Assembly (NCBI GenBank): GCA_007449985.2
Contig: VIIQ02000693.1
Span: 110,132 to 174,131 of the forward strand
Reading direction: 5' to 3'
Length of the DNA stretch: 64,000 bases
Source of the DNA: Desmodesmus armatus
Lineage: Eukaryota > Chlorophyta > Chlorophyceae > Sphaeropleales > Scenedesmaceae
Shown here: positions 23,731-36,078 of the stretch, piece after piece
Numbering within the stretch: the first letter of the stretch is position 1
Layout of the letters: each line of letters starts with the position of its first letter
Translations under genes and position numbers: made by a program
The notes under the pieces: model-generated
The model's input: the letters and a program-made list of their open reading frames with translations, nothing else
Database searches by the model: none
Told to the model about the DNA's origin: nothing

Positions 23731-26700
23731 TCAAGGCATCTCAGCAGGCTTCTCCCACTGGCTCACCCCCGTCTGGGAGTTATAGTAGTAGGTCCGCCCC
23801 TGCTCATCATTCATCGCCTGCCACACAGAGCCAGCAGCAGCGGGTGCGGCGGCCGCAGCGCCCCCGCCGTAGCCGCCAGCAGCCGCGCCGGCAGCACCCC
23901 CAGAGGCGCCGTCACCGCCATACCCGCTGCCGCCGGCAGCACCGCCGTAGCCGCCAGCCTGGCCGCCATAACCACCTTGGCCATAGCTGCCGCCTGCTGC
24001 TCCCCCGTACCCGCTCTGCCCGTAGCCGGCAGCACCGCCGTACCCACCGCCGCCACCGCTGTAGGGTGCGGGGGCAGGTGCCCCGTAACCTCCATAGCCG
24101 CCAGGGGATGGGTAGGGTGCACCATAGGGAGGGTAAGGGGAGCCGTAGGGGGCACCATAAGGTGCGCCGTAGCCTGGTGGGGGTGGGCCGCCATAGGGGC
24201 CGGGGCCACCATAGCCGCCTGGTGGGCCGTAGCCAGGGGGGCCGCGGGGGTAGCCGCCCATGCCGCGGGGACCTAGCAATTGTGCGCATGAAGGCAGCGG
24301 AGGGGCACAGTGGAAACAAGCGGGTGTGTCAGCGGATGGGCAGCCTTACTCGTGTACAACTGTTGGTCGGAAACTGGTGGTATAGCTAAGAAGAGACATG
24401 GCAACAGGTCAGCACAACTGTTTGAAATGAGGCTGTCTGAGACTATAGTCATGCGTGTTGATGTAGATGCAGCCTAAGCCCCTATGAAGAGCTGTGCTGC
24501 AGAATGCTCAGACATTCATCTCCCCGCTGACCTCCTGGGCCTGGTGGGTAGGGGTCATTGATGAGTGCTGTGATCTCCTGCTTGCACATCTCTGCACTGC
24601 CCTTGGGGCCCGTGATGGTGATGGTCATGGGGTCACCCTGCTGCTCAACCTTCAAGGGGTCACAGCACAGCACAGCACGGGAGGGGTTACCTACTGATGA
24701 CCACCCAGCCTACATGGCAGGCTGTTAGCTCAATGCACAGCTGCCTGACTGCAGTGTGGGTAAGCAGCTGACAAGCGGCAGTGGGGTGCAAGCACATCGC
24801 ACAACCAAGTGCAGCACCCAGGATTGTGCGAGCTGCCTGGCCATGCATGTGCCTGGCAAGTCTGCCTGTCCAGACGCCGCAGCTGCACTCCCACCCGCCC
24901 CAGCCCAGCAGCCCCTGTTGGTCATACGCACCTGAGAACCCACCTGGATGGAGGTGTGGTACTTGCGCTGCAAGCCCTTGATGGTATCTCCACCCTTGCC
25001 AATCACCCGCCCCACCATGGTCTTGGGACAGGACACAGTCAGGTTGACACCGATGCTGTGCTGCAGGTAGCAACAGGCATCCAAGGCAGCAGGAAGCAGG
25101 CAGTCGGTCAGCAGCACAATGGTTAGGCACACAGCACAAAGATACCACCATTACTGCATAGGTTTGACTGGACCTGCATTGGTTGTACTGGAGCTCAGTC
25201 ATTACCAATGCGCGACGTGTTCAGTGCAAGCTTCAAAGCGTGCTGGGTGTGTGTTCTCACACTTTTAGGCAACCCCACGCATGCTGTGGCTGTCGCTCTC
25301 CACACCTCCAGCACTTCGGCACAACACACCACAAGCCTCACTGCCACCAACACCCCAGCGTTTACACCAGGTACAAGCAGCACCCTCGCCCAAACGCCCC
25401 ATTGCAGCCCTATCCTGGCGCAAACAGCTGTGCACACTACCACCACCACCCACACCCGAGTCCACAGAAACCAGTTCCACACATATGCCACCCAACCCCT
25501 TCCAAGCAGCACCCCAAACACCAACATCCTGACACACCCACCTTTGCGATGATGGCTGATGCGCTGCCTGGCTCCCCTGCAATGAGCTCGTTGATCATGG
25601 CTGCCGCGCGTGTGACGTTGTCGCGCTGGCCCTTGATGATGACCATGCGGTCAGCGCCCTCTGGGAAGTTCTGGTCCACCATTATGTGGGAGCCGCTGCT
25701 CTGCTGCAGAGACCTGCACAGCAGCAGGAACGACACCGACCCTTAGTATTCCCATAGCACCGTCTGTGTGCAGCTTGGATTTGCAATGCTGTACTGGATT
25801 GTATGCATGCCTATGGGGCGATTGTAGGTCAGCATCTGGTGCGGGCAGGCGTGTACGACAGGAATGCATGTGAAATGCAAGTGCGAGCTGCTTCTGGATG
25901 GTACAGCAAAGCAATGCAGGGCGGTGCAGCAGCTTGTGGAGCGGCACCAACATGCTGCAGCTGCAGCCAATGCAGTGCACTTGCTCAACGGCACCGGCTC
26001 AGGTCCCATCCAAGAGCACCCACCACACCCCAATGCCATCCAGGTGTCACCCACCTGATAGTCTCGCCGCCACGGCCAATGATGCGGCCCACAATGCCTG
26101 CGGGGCAGGAGATCTTGTCCTCCACCTCCCCCTCCTGTGGGGCCGCAGCCTCCTCCAGCAGCTGCTTGATGGATGCCTTGGCCCGCGCAACGTTCTCGAC
26201 AGAGCCGCGCAGGGTGACAATCTTGCTGTCTGGGTGGTCTGGGCTCTCATTCTGACAGTACAAAGGGGCACACACACCAGCGAGGGAGGAGAGGGTGGGA
26301 GTCGATTCCAGGATTTGAATGAAAGCAAAAGCCATGCCGTGACGGAACCCGTCACCCGACAGCACAAAGAGCGGCAGGCTGCTTTTGATGTGGTGCATGC
26401 TGTTGCTATGATAGGTGCATGTGCCCGGTGATGTCCACGCTCGGTGGAATGTGCAACAGTATGGGCAGGCTGGGCATCAGTCACACGATTGCTCCATGCA
26501 TTGCACTGTGCATTGGCCCCTGAACTGCTGCCGGACCACTCCCAGCAGTGCACAGCTGAAGGAAACAGTGCACAGCTGACGACAGCACGTCACTGAAGCA
26601 CAAACCACTAGCCGTCATGCTGGGACGGCACCAGCAGCTGACAATGCGCATGCACAGCAGCACAGCAACAGCAGCAGTTGGAAGTGTGTGCTGCCGTCAT

Positions 26701-27888
26701 ACTGTCGCCACAACAAGTACATACAGCCCCCCAAGTATGGCCCACCTGATCAATCTGAATGTTTGTGTCCGTGTTTTGCTGCAGCTGCTGGATGGTGATG
26801 CCTGCCTTGCCAATCAGCTTGCCCACAAGGTGCTTGGACACCGCAATCAGCTCTGACATGGTGCCATCCTCGTTGGTGCTGGTGCCCAGGCCTTCCTTGA
26901 CTGGAGGTGGGCCTGAGTTCATTGATGCCATAACAACATGTAGCAGGCAATCAGCAGGGCTGGGAAAGCAGCTGGCCAAGGGTCACACAGCAGCCTTCAG
27001 GACCTATGACTCCTGCCTGCTGACCAACGTGCGCTGTGGCGCAGGAATATGCACGTCACACAAATCACAATGATGGGATGATGCTGAAGTGTACCGAACG
27101 CCGTCGCATGTGCTCTGAGGGAGGCACGACACGGCCCAAGGTACCTGTCAGGACCGAGACACTGACGTGTGACATGACGATACAGCCCATCAAGTGGGTA
27201 TAAAATGCTAACTGGGTCCAGTTAATATATTTGAAGGCCCTCGTAGCAATTGGAGGCAGTATGGGAATGATATGGGGCGCTGAGTGAAGTGATCAAGGGC
27301 AAGGTTCTCGAAACCGTCATGAGCAGAGCGCACCTGTGTGTTCAGGCTGTGCTGCGTGGCCTGGGTTGTCTGCGACTGCATGGGCAGTTAGCACCTCGCC
27401 CTCTGGGGCACCAGCGTGGCCAGGATTGTCACTGCCATTCGCCACAGCTGGCTCTGCTGCAGCAGCGGCGTCTGGAACGGCCTCAGCAGCATCGGCCTGA
27501 ACAGCAGGCTCTTCAGCGGTGCCAGCTGCAGCTGCTGCGGCCCCGTCTGCCTCCTGGCCTCATCAACAGCAGAAGGACAGGGAATAGCTTGGTTGAGCAA
27601 AACGTCCACGCTTGCACACAAACTAGGATAGTTACAAATCAATGTGCTCACATTGAGCTGCCCATCTAGCCCTGCGTGCTTCTTCGCCTCAGGAAGCTCC
27701 TCGCCATCAGCATCCTCCTCCCTGCTGCGCTTGCTGCCGCCCTCTGCTGCAGCTGCAGCTGCGTCATCTGCCTGTACTGGTGCCGCTGCGTCAGCCTGCT
27801 CTGCAGCTGGCTGCTCGTCTGCTGCTGCGACGGGCAGATCTTCTACTGGCTGCTGCTCCATCCCAACGACAACAGCCTCCTCTGCCAT
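23731..27888 (-). CDS. Triple-KH plus WW RNA-binding protein, CHLAMY1 subunit C1-like
   Basis: Eight exons, minus strand: 27888-27652, 27553-27334, 26912-26746, 26251-26055, 25713-25542, 25060-24932, 24649-24532, 24272-23731, giving 593 residues in phase. The first ~150 residues are acidic and Ala-rich with a basic patch (GGSKRSREED). Three KH domains follow with intact GxxG loops: LIGKAGITI (187-190), IIGRGGETIR (267-270), VIGKGGDTIK (352-355). A Gly/Pro/Tyr-rich region and a C-terminal WW domain (ending in QWEKP) close the protein. Three KH domains plus WW is the architecture of C1 of Chlamydomonas CHLAMY1, which binds UG-repeat mRNAs with the RRM subunit C3 in circadian control. An in-frame ATG at 27978 would add 30 hydrophobic residues; the ATG at 27888 was preferred because it opens directly into the acidic region. 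Confidence 0.92.
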
Positions 27889-28273
27889 GGTGAAGGTTGT
27901 TGTGAATGGTGCAGAAAGTACAATAGACAACCACACTAGCACTTGGACACCTGGCTGACACTTGTTTGTCCCCAGCATGTTACTGTGACAGTTGGTGTGA
28001 AGCTGTCACATTGTCAAGATGTGTCAAGTGAGGTGCACCAGCAACCCAGAGCCTCATCCAGTGCAGTGACGATGCCATCTCCCTCTTATGCTCCCAGTGC
28101 CTACCTCCGATCAGTGGCCAATGCCCGTCGGCCCCCCTGTTCTGGGGTGGGGGAGGAGGGGGTTGCTATATGGCACCTGGAAGGAACTCTGGCACCTTAC
28201 ATGGCAAGTGTTGCAAGTAAGCACCTCACGCTCTTGCTAAGTGGGTGTGGCGCCGCGGCAACAACAAGGGCTT
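27889..28273. promoter_or_regulatory. Upstream region of the KH/WW gene
   Basis: About 380 bp between the KH/WW start codon and a local duplication. No TATA box or other defined motif was recognised. Confidence 0.35.
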
Positions 28274-28564
28274 GCAGATCCTTGTGCAGACGTTACAAGG
28301 CAGAGCAGACTGCTCAGCGCTGTCCGCCAAAACTAGACAGCTGGCAACAACCAAAGCAAGTGATATCGAACATTGAATGTCCACATATTCAAAACACTGT
28401 GAACACCACAGATGCAGACGTTGCAGATGCAGATCCTTGTGCAGACGTTACAAGGCAGAGCAGACTGCTCAGCGCTGTCCGCCAAAACTAGACAGCTGGC
28501 AACAACCAAAGCAAGTGATATCGAACATTGAATGTCCACATATTCAAAACACTGTGAACACCAC
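28274..28564 (+). repeat. 136-bp direct duplication
   Basis: 28274-28409 recurs at 28429-28564, identical by eye, with a short spacer that partly repeats the GATGCAGACGTTGCAG motif. It lies downstream of the MKK3 stop codon, in its likely 3' UTR, and duplicates a TGTAA signal. Confidence 0.92.
28448..28452 (-). terminator. Candidate poly(A) signal TGTAA for MKK3
   Basis: TGTAA on the minus strand about 600 bp after the MKK3 stop. A second copy is at 28293-28297 in the other half of the duplication. TGTAA is the usual green-algal signal, but the motif is short. Confidence 0.35.
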
Positions 28565-28734
28565 CCACATTTCCCTCTACCCAAGTCGGCGGGAACCGAG
28601 GCATGCAAGCAGCAAAGTTTGCTGCATGCAACGAAGTGCAGTGCTGAGCAACTCACAACTAGGTCGGCGGCTGTGTATGCAGCTAATGCTGTGACAGTAG
28701 CCTTGCTGGTTGGGCTGCCAGAGCCCCAGCCACA

Positions 28735-29040
28735 GTGCTGCCGGCCAGCAAGTGTGTGCTGGGGTCCAGCTCACGGTGCTGCCTGCCTGCAGGTGTGTGC
28801 TGGGCCCAGCTCCAACGTGCTGCCTGCAGGTGTGTGCTGGGGTCCAGCTCACGGTGCTGCCTGCAGGTGTGTGCTGGGTCCAGATCCACAGTGCTGCCTG
28901 CAAGTGTGTGCTGGGCCCAGCTCCAAAGTGCTGCCTGCCTGCAGGTGTGTGCTGGGGTCCAGCTCACGGTGCTGCCTGCCTGCAAGTTTGTGCTGGGCCC
29001 AGCTCCAATTTGCTGCCTGCATGTGTGTGCTGGGGCCTGC
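28735..29040 (-). repeat. Minisatellite in the presumed MKK3 3' UTR
   Basis: About eight units of 37-44 bp built on GTGTGTGCTGGG(G/C)(T/C)CCAGCTC followed by GTGCTGCCTGCAG. Two alternating variants (CACGG and CAAAG/CAACG types) are present. It ends only about a dozen bases from the MKK3 stop codon (29052-29054). Confidence 0.9.
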
Positions 29041-29051
29041 AGCAGCTCCTG

Positions 29052-32000
29052 CTACAACAGCCTGAACATCTGGTTTGCGACATAGTACTGCCCGCCAGGC
29101 GACTTGGCCAGTATAAAGCTCTCTGTGAAGCTTGCTGACGACTGCAGGGCGACACGGCCCGTGACGTGTATGATGACACATCCAGTCTGCGTAGCGCACG
29201 TGCAGCAGCAGAGACAGTGCAGGTTTCATCACGGTGGCTGAACAGCAGGCAGGACGATGTGCTGGCGTGGCAAGGGCTGCTGCCTTCAGGCATTGACAGA
29301 ATAACATACCAATTTGGTTGGTTCAACTTGCATGTGTGCCCAATTTTAGGCCCATATCCGCTGCACAGCTTGAGATGTGGTGCTGGCTGTGCTCCTGACC
29401 ATTTGCTGTGGTGCCGGCCTGCATGAACCAGCAGCAGAACCTGCTGCAGCTGGGCCATGCACATGCAGAAACCTTATGCGCTGACTCAGACTTCCTGTTG
29501 ACCCTGTTTCTGCTCAGCGCACCTCCAAGAGCGACTGCCTGTCCACATGGGTCAGCTGCCAGGCCGGCTGGCCTGCTTGGCTGCTGTTTGGCTGCTGTTG
29601 CTGCTGCTGGTGTTGCTCCTGGCACTGCTGCTGGCACTGCTGCTGCTGCCTGACAACCTCCTCCAGCTTGCTGAGGATGGCTGCACGCCCCCGGCATGTC
29701 ACCCCTTGATGGCTCAGGATCTGCAGGCAATGTGCATGTTCATGGGCACGTCGAGGCATACATGCCTGGACTGCTCAAGGCGTCGCTGCGCACATCACCA
29801 CATATGCAGTTTGTGAAGGAAAGTGCTTTTGGCAGGGCACGGTGTGGCTTGCAAGCTGCATGTACTGTGTTTGCCTTGCGCCCGGAAGGCTACACTCCAG
29901 CAGCTGCAGCACTCACCGAGTGGTCCAGGTAAAGTGCTGCCAGCTGATTGAGCCCATTAGGGCCCTGACCACCACCAAGCATACTGTAGTAGGTGAAGCT
30001 GAAGTGGAACGCCACCTCATCCACCCTGCACCCAGCACAAAGATGCAAGCCACACATCCGTGCATCAAGGCTTGCCGCCCTGGCAGCAACCGTGGCCTTG
30101 CCTGGTGTAAATGCCACACATTTGGGGGTCCGCCCCCCCTGTACCTAACACAAAAGAAATAATGCCACACAAGCCACTTTAGTGCACCACACCGATGAGC
30201 CCACTTGAGTTGGTGCCGATGACTGACTCTTCCACACACCAGACTGGCATGTGCTGGGACATGCTGCGTGCTGGACCCACCAAGCGGGTATGTCAGCATA
30301 CAGAGTGGGAGATGCGCACCTGTCTTCCAAGCAGAACATGGTCCGTTTCATCAGGCCCTTCACATCTGTTGCAGCTGCCTGCGCAACCCATGGGTGCGTC
30401 AGCAGCGCGGTTGCAGGAGGTCGTCTGGAAGGGTCTCGCTGCAAACATTGCGCCAGGAAGTCCCTGCACATCTCTGTGACAGCACCTGGAGGTGGCAGCG
30501 GCACGTCGCCCTGCAGCACCTGCAGGAGGCCAGGCAAGCAGAGCAGGCTCAGTGCAACGCAACTGCATGCCATGTCGCTCACATGTGGCACGACCTGCAT
30601 GGTTCACGTAGATTCTATTCACATCACTCCTGTGACGTTGCCGGCTGAGCATGCACAAGGCCAGGCAAGCAAGCATATGCACAGGACCTCCTTTGCATGG
30701 TCGCATGCAACTCCAGGACACCCTGGCCGGTAGGGCCAACCGTCCTGCTGCAGGATCTACCTTGAGCACCGCACAAAAACAGCGTTGCCAAGTTGACTCA
30801 CATGTATGATGAGGTCCATGGGCCCTCCGCTTGCATCAAAGGGGTACCGGCCAGTCAGGCACTCGAGCAGCACCAACCCCAGGCTCCTGCACACAACCAC
30901 ATGCCCGCACAGCTCACCACACGCAAAACTTCACCGAAACCAGGGCACCCTGCTGATGGTACCACTTGCACACTGGCTGAATGGATGCTTCACTGCTGTT
31001 GGTGCCCATCTGAGGGACCAGCACCAGTTCAATGGGCCTCTCCATGTCACCGCTGGCTCTGCCTCCGTTGCAGAAGTTAAATGGTGGCCAAACAGTCACG
31101 ACGGTTGCTGTATGCCACAGCACTCAACTCACCACATGTCCGCTGCAAAGTTGTATGGCTTGCCTTCCAGCCGCTCTGGAGACATGTAGGTCACAGTCCC
31201 AGCATAGGTGTGGCACTGCAAGCAAGAGCAAGCGCCAAACAGCCCATCTCGCAACCACGTAACGCACAGAGATGGCAAGCAAGCTGATGTGGTCCCTGCG
31301 CTGCAGTCCAATCAGAACACACGTGTCACAGATGCAGCTTTGCCAATACTGGCAGCCGCACCCAACCCACCAGCGCATTGGTGTGGTCCACAGTGGCACT
31401 GATGCCAAAGTCGCTTAGCTTTGCTTCACCATTCATGCCCATCAAGATGTTCGCTGGCTTGATGTCTCTGTGCACCTGCAATCAGCCAAGCATAGCTCTG
31501 ACCACCTGTGCTAGACCAGTGTCACCCGCCAGTTCAAGATCATCGCTCATCGATGCGGCAAAGTGCAGCAAGCAGGCTATAAGCACGTGTGCGCCACACA
31601 ACACTCATGTCTGCTGATGCCCTGTTACGCTGGGCTGGTGCACCTGCTGTCAGTATGAGTGGCTTACCATGTGCTTAGCATGCATGAACACAAGGCCCTG
31701 CAGGATCCTGCCAGTGATGATGGCCAGCACATCTTCCGGGATGCGGCCCAGCTGCGGGGCCAAACAAGGCAGGACGAAAGCCAGCAAGCAAGCAGCACGT
31801 CAGCACACAACAAATTGCCACCACATATGCTACGTAGTACGCGTCATTACATTGCGCCTGTCCAGCGGCACCATGTTCAACTGGAAGCTCATGCTCAGCC
31901 GTTTGTGGCACCCTATGACCAAGTAGGGCTGCTGCTGCAGGAGACATGCAGCCAGGGCATAATGGTTGGCACTGTTGATATGCTAAGCCCTCCTAACCTT

Positions 32001-33562
32001 GTTGAGCACGTCGCCCAGCGTGCCACCATCCATGTACTCCAGCACAACAGCCATCTGCATGAACACCAGACAGAAACACACACAGCACAAACACAGCGCT
32101 ATCAGCGAAACAATGGCATCGCAGCCTGGCAGACAGTTGTGCAAGTATGCAGCACCTTCTGCCACACCCTACTGCAGCGTGCTGGAGAGGCGCCATGCAA
32201 GCACCAGTTTGCAAAAGCAGTCCGACGCAAAAGCAGTCCGACAGCACCCGTGACACAACTACCACAGCAAGCACATGCGCGCTTCACCTGGTCCCTGTCC
32301 TGCACAAGGTAGGCACCAAGGAAGGCCAGCAGGCCTGGCACGTCCTGTGCATCAGAGAGGATCTTGATGTCACGCAGCATCTGCTGCCGCATCTCCTGCA
32401 GGAGCCGCAGCGCAGCACAGTGTATGGGGGTGAGCGCTGCTGCCATGGTGTGCAGGCAGGCTGACAGCTTCTCTGATGTAGTTCGCTGCACAAGCAACTT
32501 GATGTGGTCCATGGCAGACACCACTGCAAAGGTGCTGCAGGAAACCTGCTGACCTTGTTGGTGGTGTTTACCCTCTTGACCGCCACAAACTTCCTGAGCT
32601 GCATGTGGTAGCCCTTGTGCACCTGCAACACACGGAAGCGCATGCGTTGGATCAAACGGGATCCAACAAGCGTGGTCATGCCCATGCATGGCTGTTGGCG
32701 CTGCTGCTGCCTTCTTGGTGGGTGGGGGGTGGGGTGGGGTGGGGGGGGGGTATTATTGTGTGAGGTGTGACGGCCAAGTTGCTGTGGTCAGTCATCTGCC
32801 CTCATTTTCACTCCAGCAGCACTCACCGTAGCACAGGCGCCAGCACCCAGCTGCTTTATCATCATGATGTCCTTGTCACACACCTGCACAGCACGCCTGT
32901 CATGTGAACCCCATGTTTCGCCAGCCGTTCACGGCTGGTGTGCTGCTCAGGCACTGTGCACTGCGCAAGGCTGGGGTGCCGCCAAGGGACTGTGAGCATG
33001 CATGAACCTCGCACGGCAGCATGACCAGGGCTCTCAACATTAAGCCAGCACACAGCACGAAAATGGCAGCCACGCTGCACAACCAGCACAGCAGAGGGGT
33101 GTGGTGTGCAACTGCCTCCAAGGATCGACACAAACAAAGTTGTGGCACGACGCATTCCTCAAGTCGGCTTGCTGACCTTGTAAAAGCTTGTGGCATGGCC
33201 AGCCTTGATCAAGTCACCGTCGCTGCTGAAGACATAATCCCCTCGCGCTGACTTTCCAAGCATTGACACGTGGCCATCAGGCTTGAGCTCCAGAGAGTCC
33301 TGCATGATCGCAAGCACCCACCAACACTGCATTTGGTTGCACATTCATGAGTTGCCTGGTGTGCTTACGCCAGGCTTCAGCCAGCACTAGTGCTCATGCT
33401 GCCTAGCTTGTGTTGATGCAGGTGCAGCAAAAATCGTCTGCAGGAAGGATGGCATACCCTGAGTCCACGTGAGTCCTGCAGGTCTGGTGCTTCCAGCCCT
33501 CCAGGAGATGCCGGCTCATCCTCAGGGACAACCAGCAGACTGGGGAGCTTGAACGGGGGCAT
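29052..33562 (-). CDS. MKK3: MAP kinase kinase, MKK3 type with C-terminal NTF2 domain
   Basis: Fourteen exons, minus strand: 33562-33458, 33299-33177, 32883-32827, 32622-32554, 32395-32288, 32054-31998, 31751-31668, 31475-31371, 31215-31133, 30886-30802, 30519-30320, 30025-29917, 29720-29523, 29186-29052, giving 505 residues in phase. Kinase signatures: Gly loop QLGAGACATV, catalytic Lys in VAVKRV (111), HRDIKPAN (203-210), DFGIS (223-227), GTVTYMSPERL. The activation loop has Thr233-x5-Thr239, the plant MAPKK phosphorylation spacing. Residues from about 360 to the end form an NTF2-like domain (FHFSFTYYSML ... GQYYVANQMFRLL). This fusion defines group B MKK3. The NTF2 part carries a Gln-rich insertion (419-438). 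It relays signals from MAPKKKs to MAPKs in the cytosol and nucleus. Confidence 0.95.
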
Positions 33563-35059
33563 CAGGTGTCCCTACTGCTGATGCCCCTATGCCAGTGACT
33601 GCTTGACAGCTGAACAACTACTCCAGATCCAGGCTTTTTGATCCACTCAAATTATATGCTGAAGAAAACTTGGAGCTTTGTGTGGCTCGGCTGTCAGCTG
33701 GCGGGTTTCGATGGTGATGTGAGGATGGCACTGCAGGTTACAGTGCTGCAGCGGGATGTAGACTCGGTATGTGCTCGTGCGCGTGCTTTTGTAACTTGTC
33801 GCTCACTGTGGAAGACTGCGCAGCTGTACTTTCTGTTGCATCCCTTGTAACCGGTTTGTAAAACCTGGTGCACTGGTCATGTCCCTGGTGTACTGGCATG
33901 ACTGCACAAGCTCACCGAAACCCTGCACATGCAAGACCACGGGCTGATGGTCAACCCAACTGCCTACCTCGCTGCCAGTGCTTCACAAGGTCAGGTCTCA
34001 GAACAGGCTTTCCCGGGGCCCCGGGCCGGGGCTCAGTGGCAGTTGGTGCACGTCAGTTAGCCCGCTGGCCACCCCAGCACTTTCCAAGGGTGTACTGCCC
34101 AGTGATACAGTATCTTGCCATGATTACTCCCCAGCCGGCCCAGTGGGCAAGCCCAAGCAAGGCCAGCCTGCAGCTCATGTGGCTGGACTAGAAAATCCCA
34201 TAAGTAGCACCACTGCTTTGCAGCAGGCCAAGCCAACAATTGTCAGACAAACAGAGTGGACCCTGTGCATGAAGGGCTGGTTACCAGTGCTGCTCGCCAC
34301 GCGCACCAACATGAGACATGGTGTCACTACTTCTATGTGACACACAAACCAAGGCATGGCATCACTGTTTGCCTTGCCATATTGGCCACAGAACCACAGC
34401 ATTGCTGCCCTCCAGGGTGCAGCCAGACAACTCCCGTAAGGGTCCACCAAGCAGCCCCCCACCCACTTTCTTGTCAAGTGCTCCTTCCATGCGCCCTTGT
34501 GCAACTGCACGTTGCAACAGTGATACACTCACAACCAGCAGCACTTGCTCGGCTGAGGCAATTCAAACCATCCTGCAGACCCCAGACCCCAAGTTCTTTG
34601 GACTCGCATCATGCTGTTCAACACCACTGCCAAGCCCTTGTAACTCTACCAGTGACCAACCCTCCTATGTCCTGCACAGCTGCCAGGCGGTGACCACCTG
34701 TCCACAAGGGCACACATTTTAGCCCATGCTGTGCAGATCACGGCAGTCCCAACACGACGAAGGCATTTCGCTGTTGCGCACTGATTGTGAAGTGAGCCAA
34801 TCAACCAACAGAACAGAACTGCCTCTCCAAAACCCTGCCAACCCAGTGCCGCCATATGGCGTTCGTCAGCACGCCCTAAAGAGACATACAACACCAATTG
34901 AGGTATGCGCGCTCAACACACGTCTTGACAAGATGTGATGCATACACACAGGTTGACGGCTAGCTGCGGCAACACTTGTCCCTGCAACGGCCAACCCCAC
35001 TGCACCAAGAGCAGCAGAAGACAGCTGCCTCTGCAACACAAACCAGGCAGTCGCTGCTG
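33563..35059. other. Intergenic: MKK3 upstream region and PPP1R11 3' UTR
   Basis: No gene recognised. Both neighbours are on the minus strand, so this stretch should hold the 3' UTR of the PP1 inhibitor gene and the promoter of MKK3. Minus-strand TGTAA occurs near 33735, but far from the stop codon. Confidence 0.5.
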
Positions 35060-36078
35060 CTAGATGCCAGGCTGTGAGCCAGGCGTGGGTGTTTCTGGAT
35101 TGGAGTCCGGCTGCTGCCCATCGCAGTCACACTCCATGTCGCTGTCGTCATCGTCGCTCCAGTCACCAAACTGCCGCCGCCTGTGAAAGATGCAGCACTC
35201 TGCAGCAACAACAGCAACAGGTGGCATGCAAAAGCAGAGCAGCAATTGCACATTTACATCTCATTGGCAGCGCACCGGAAACCCAGGGTTGTAAAGAAAA
35301 TCACCGCTGCTGCGGCCTGTACAATCTGTCCCTTATCTCAGACATTTGTGATGCACATACAGGAGCTGTGTAATGCACCGCTGCTGTGCTGATCTACCTG
35401 GAAGTGCTGTGTAATGGCAGCTGCTGCTTTGTACTGTCGACCCATGCCCCACCAGCACCCTGCTCACTTTTAGACTTGCGCTTGCCGGAGTTTTCGTTTA
35501 TCTCAGCGACATCTTCAGCCCACTTCACACTCTGCGCAGCACAAAGGTACAGGCATTGCAACTGCTATTCAACAGCAGGCCCTGAGGGTACAGGTGCCTG
35601 TCACTGCAAAGTGGCAGGCCCGCACGTGGCTCATTGGGTATCATGCTTACGATAGCCAAGCTGGATGGAGTGCAGAGCGGCACTTGACTTGTCATTGATG
35701 CGGCCCTTTGGTTCGAGTGTGCACACCATACCATTCACGACAAGATTGCAGTTACTGCCAGTCTACTGAGGCGTGGGTGACTCATTTCCACTGCTGCCAG
35801 AAGCAGGTACAGCACATAAGTCCCACATAATGCTTGCAGCAGCCTTGCCAAACTGCTGCAGGTATGTGTGCGGGTAGCGGGTTACCCAATACAACTTTCA
35901 GAAGTATACCACATTGCTGACACACCTTCTTCTTGCGCCTGGGCACCAGCCGCAGCGTCACGGCTTCCGATATGAGGGTAGGGTGCGCTGTTGTGGTACT
36001 GGGCGGGCCCTGCTGCTGTTGTTGCTGCTGTTGGGGCAGCACAAGTGTGCCAGCTCCCGCAAAATGAGCCGATGCCAT
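35060..36078 (-). CDS. Protein phosphatase 1 inhibitor-3 (PPP1R11/YPI1 family)
   Basis: Three exons, minus strand: 36078-35926, 35531-35468, 35199-35060, giving 118 residues. The N-terminus has a Gln run, then LRLVPRRKKK. The PP1-docking segment is KKSVKWAED, an RVxF-type [RK]-x-V-x-W motif at 51-55. Next come SGKRKSKKCCIFHRRR and an acidic DWSDDDDSDMECD tail. Order and motifs match inhibitor-3: VKW docking, a Cys-rich KCC segment, then an acidic stretch. Such proteins are unstructured nuclear regulators of PP1. The first ATG of the open frame was used; upstream codons exist only with non-ATG starts. It shares a 476-bp region with the divergent one-helix gene. Confidence 0.92.

Noticed and set aside
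27180..27240. TATAAAA at about 27199 as a promoter
   Set aside because: It lies in an intron of the KH/WW gene and no gene starts downstream of it.
35640..35750. Minus-strand stretch CNLVVNGMVCTLEPKGRINDK as an extra exon of the PP1 inhibitor
   Set aside because: It does not join in phase to the VKWAED exon, and the family sequence runs directly from RRKKK to SVKWAED.
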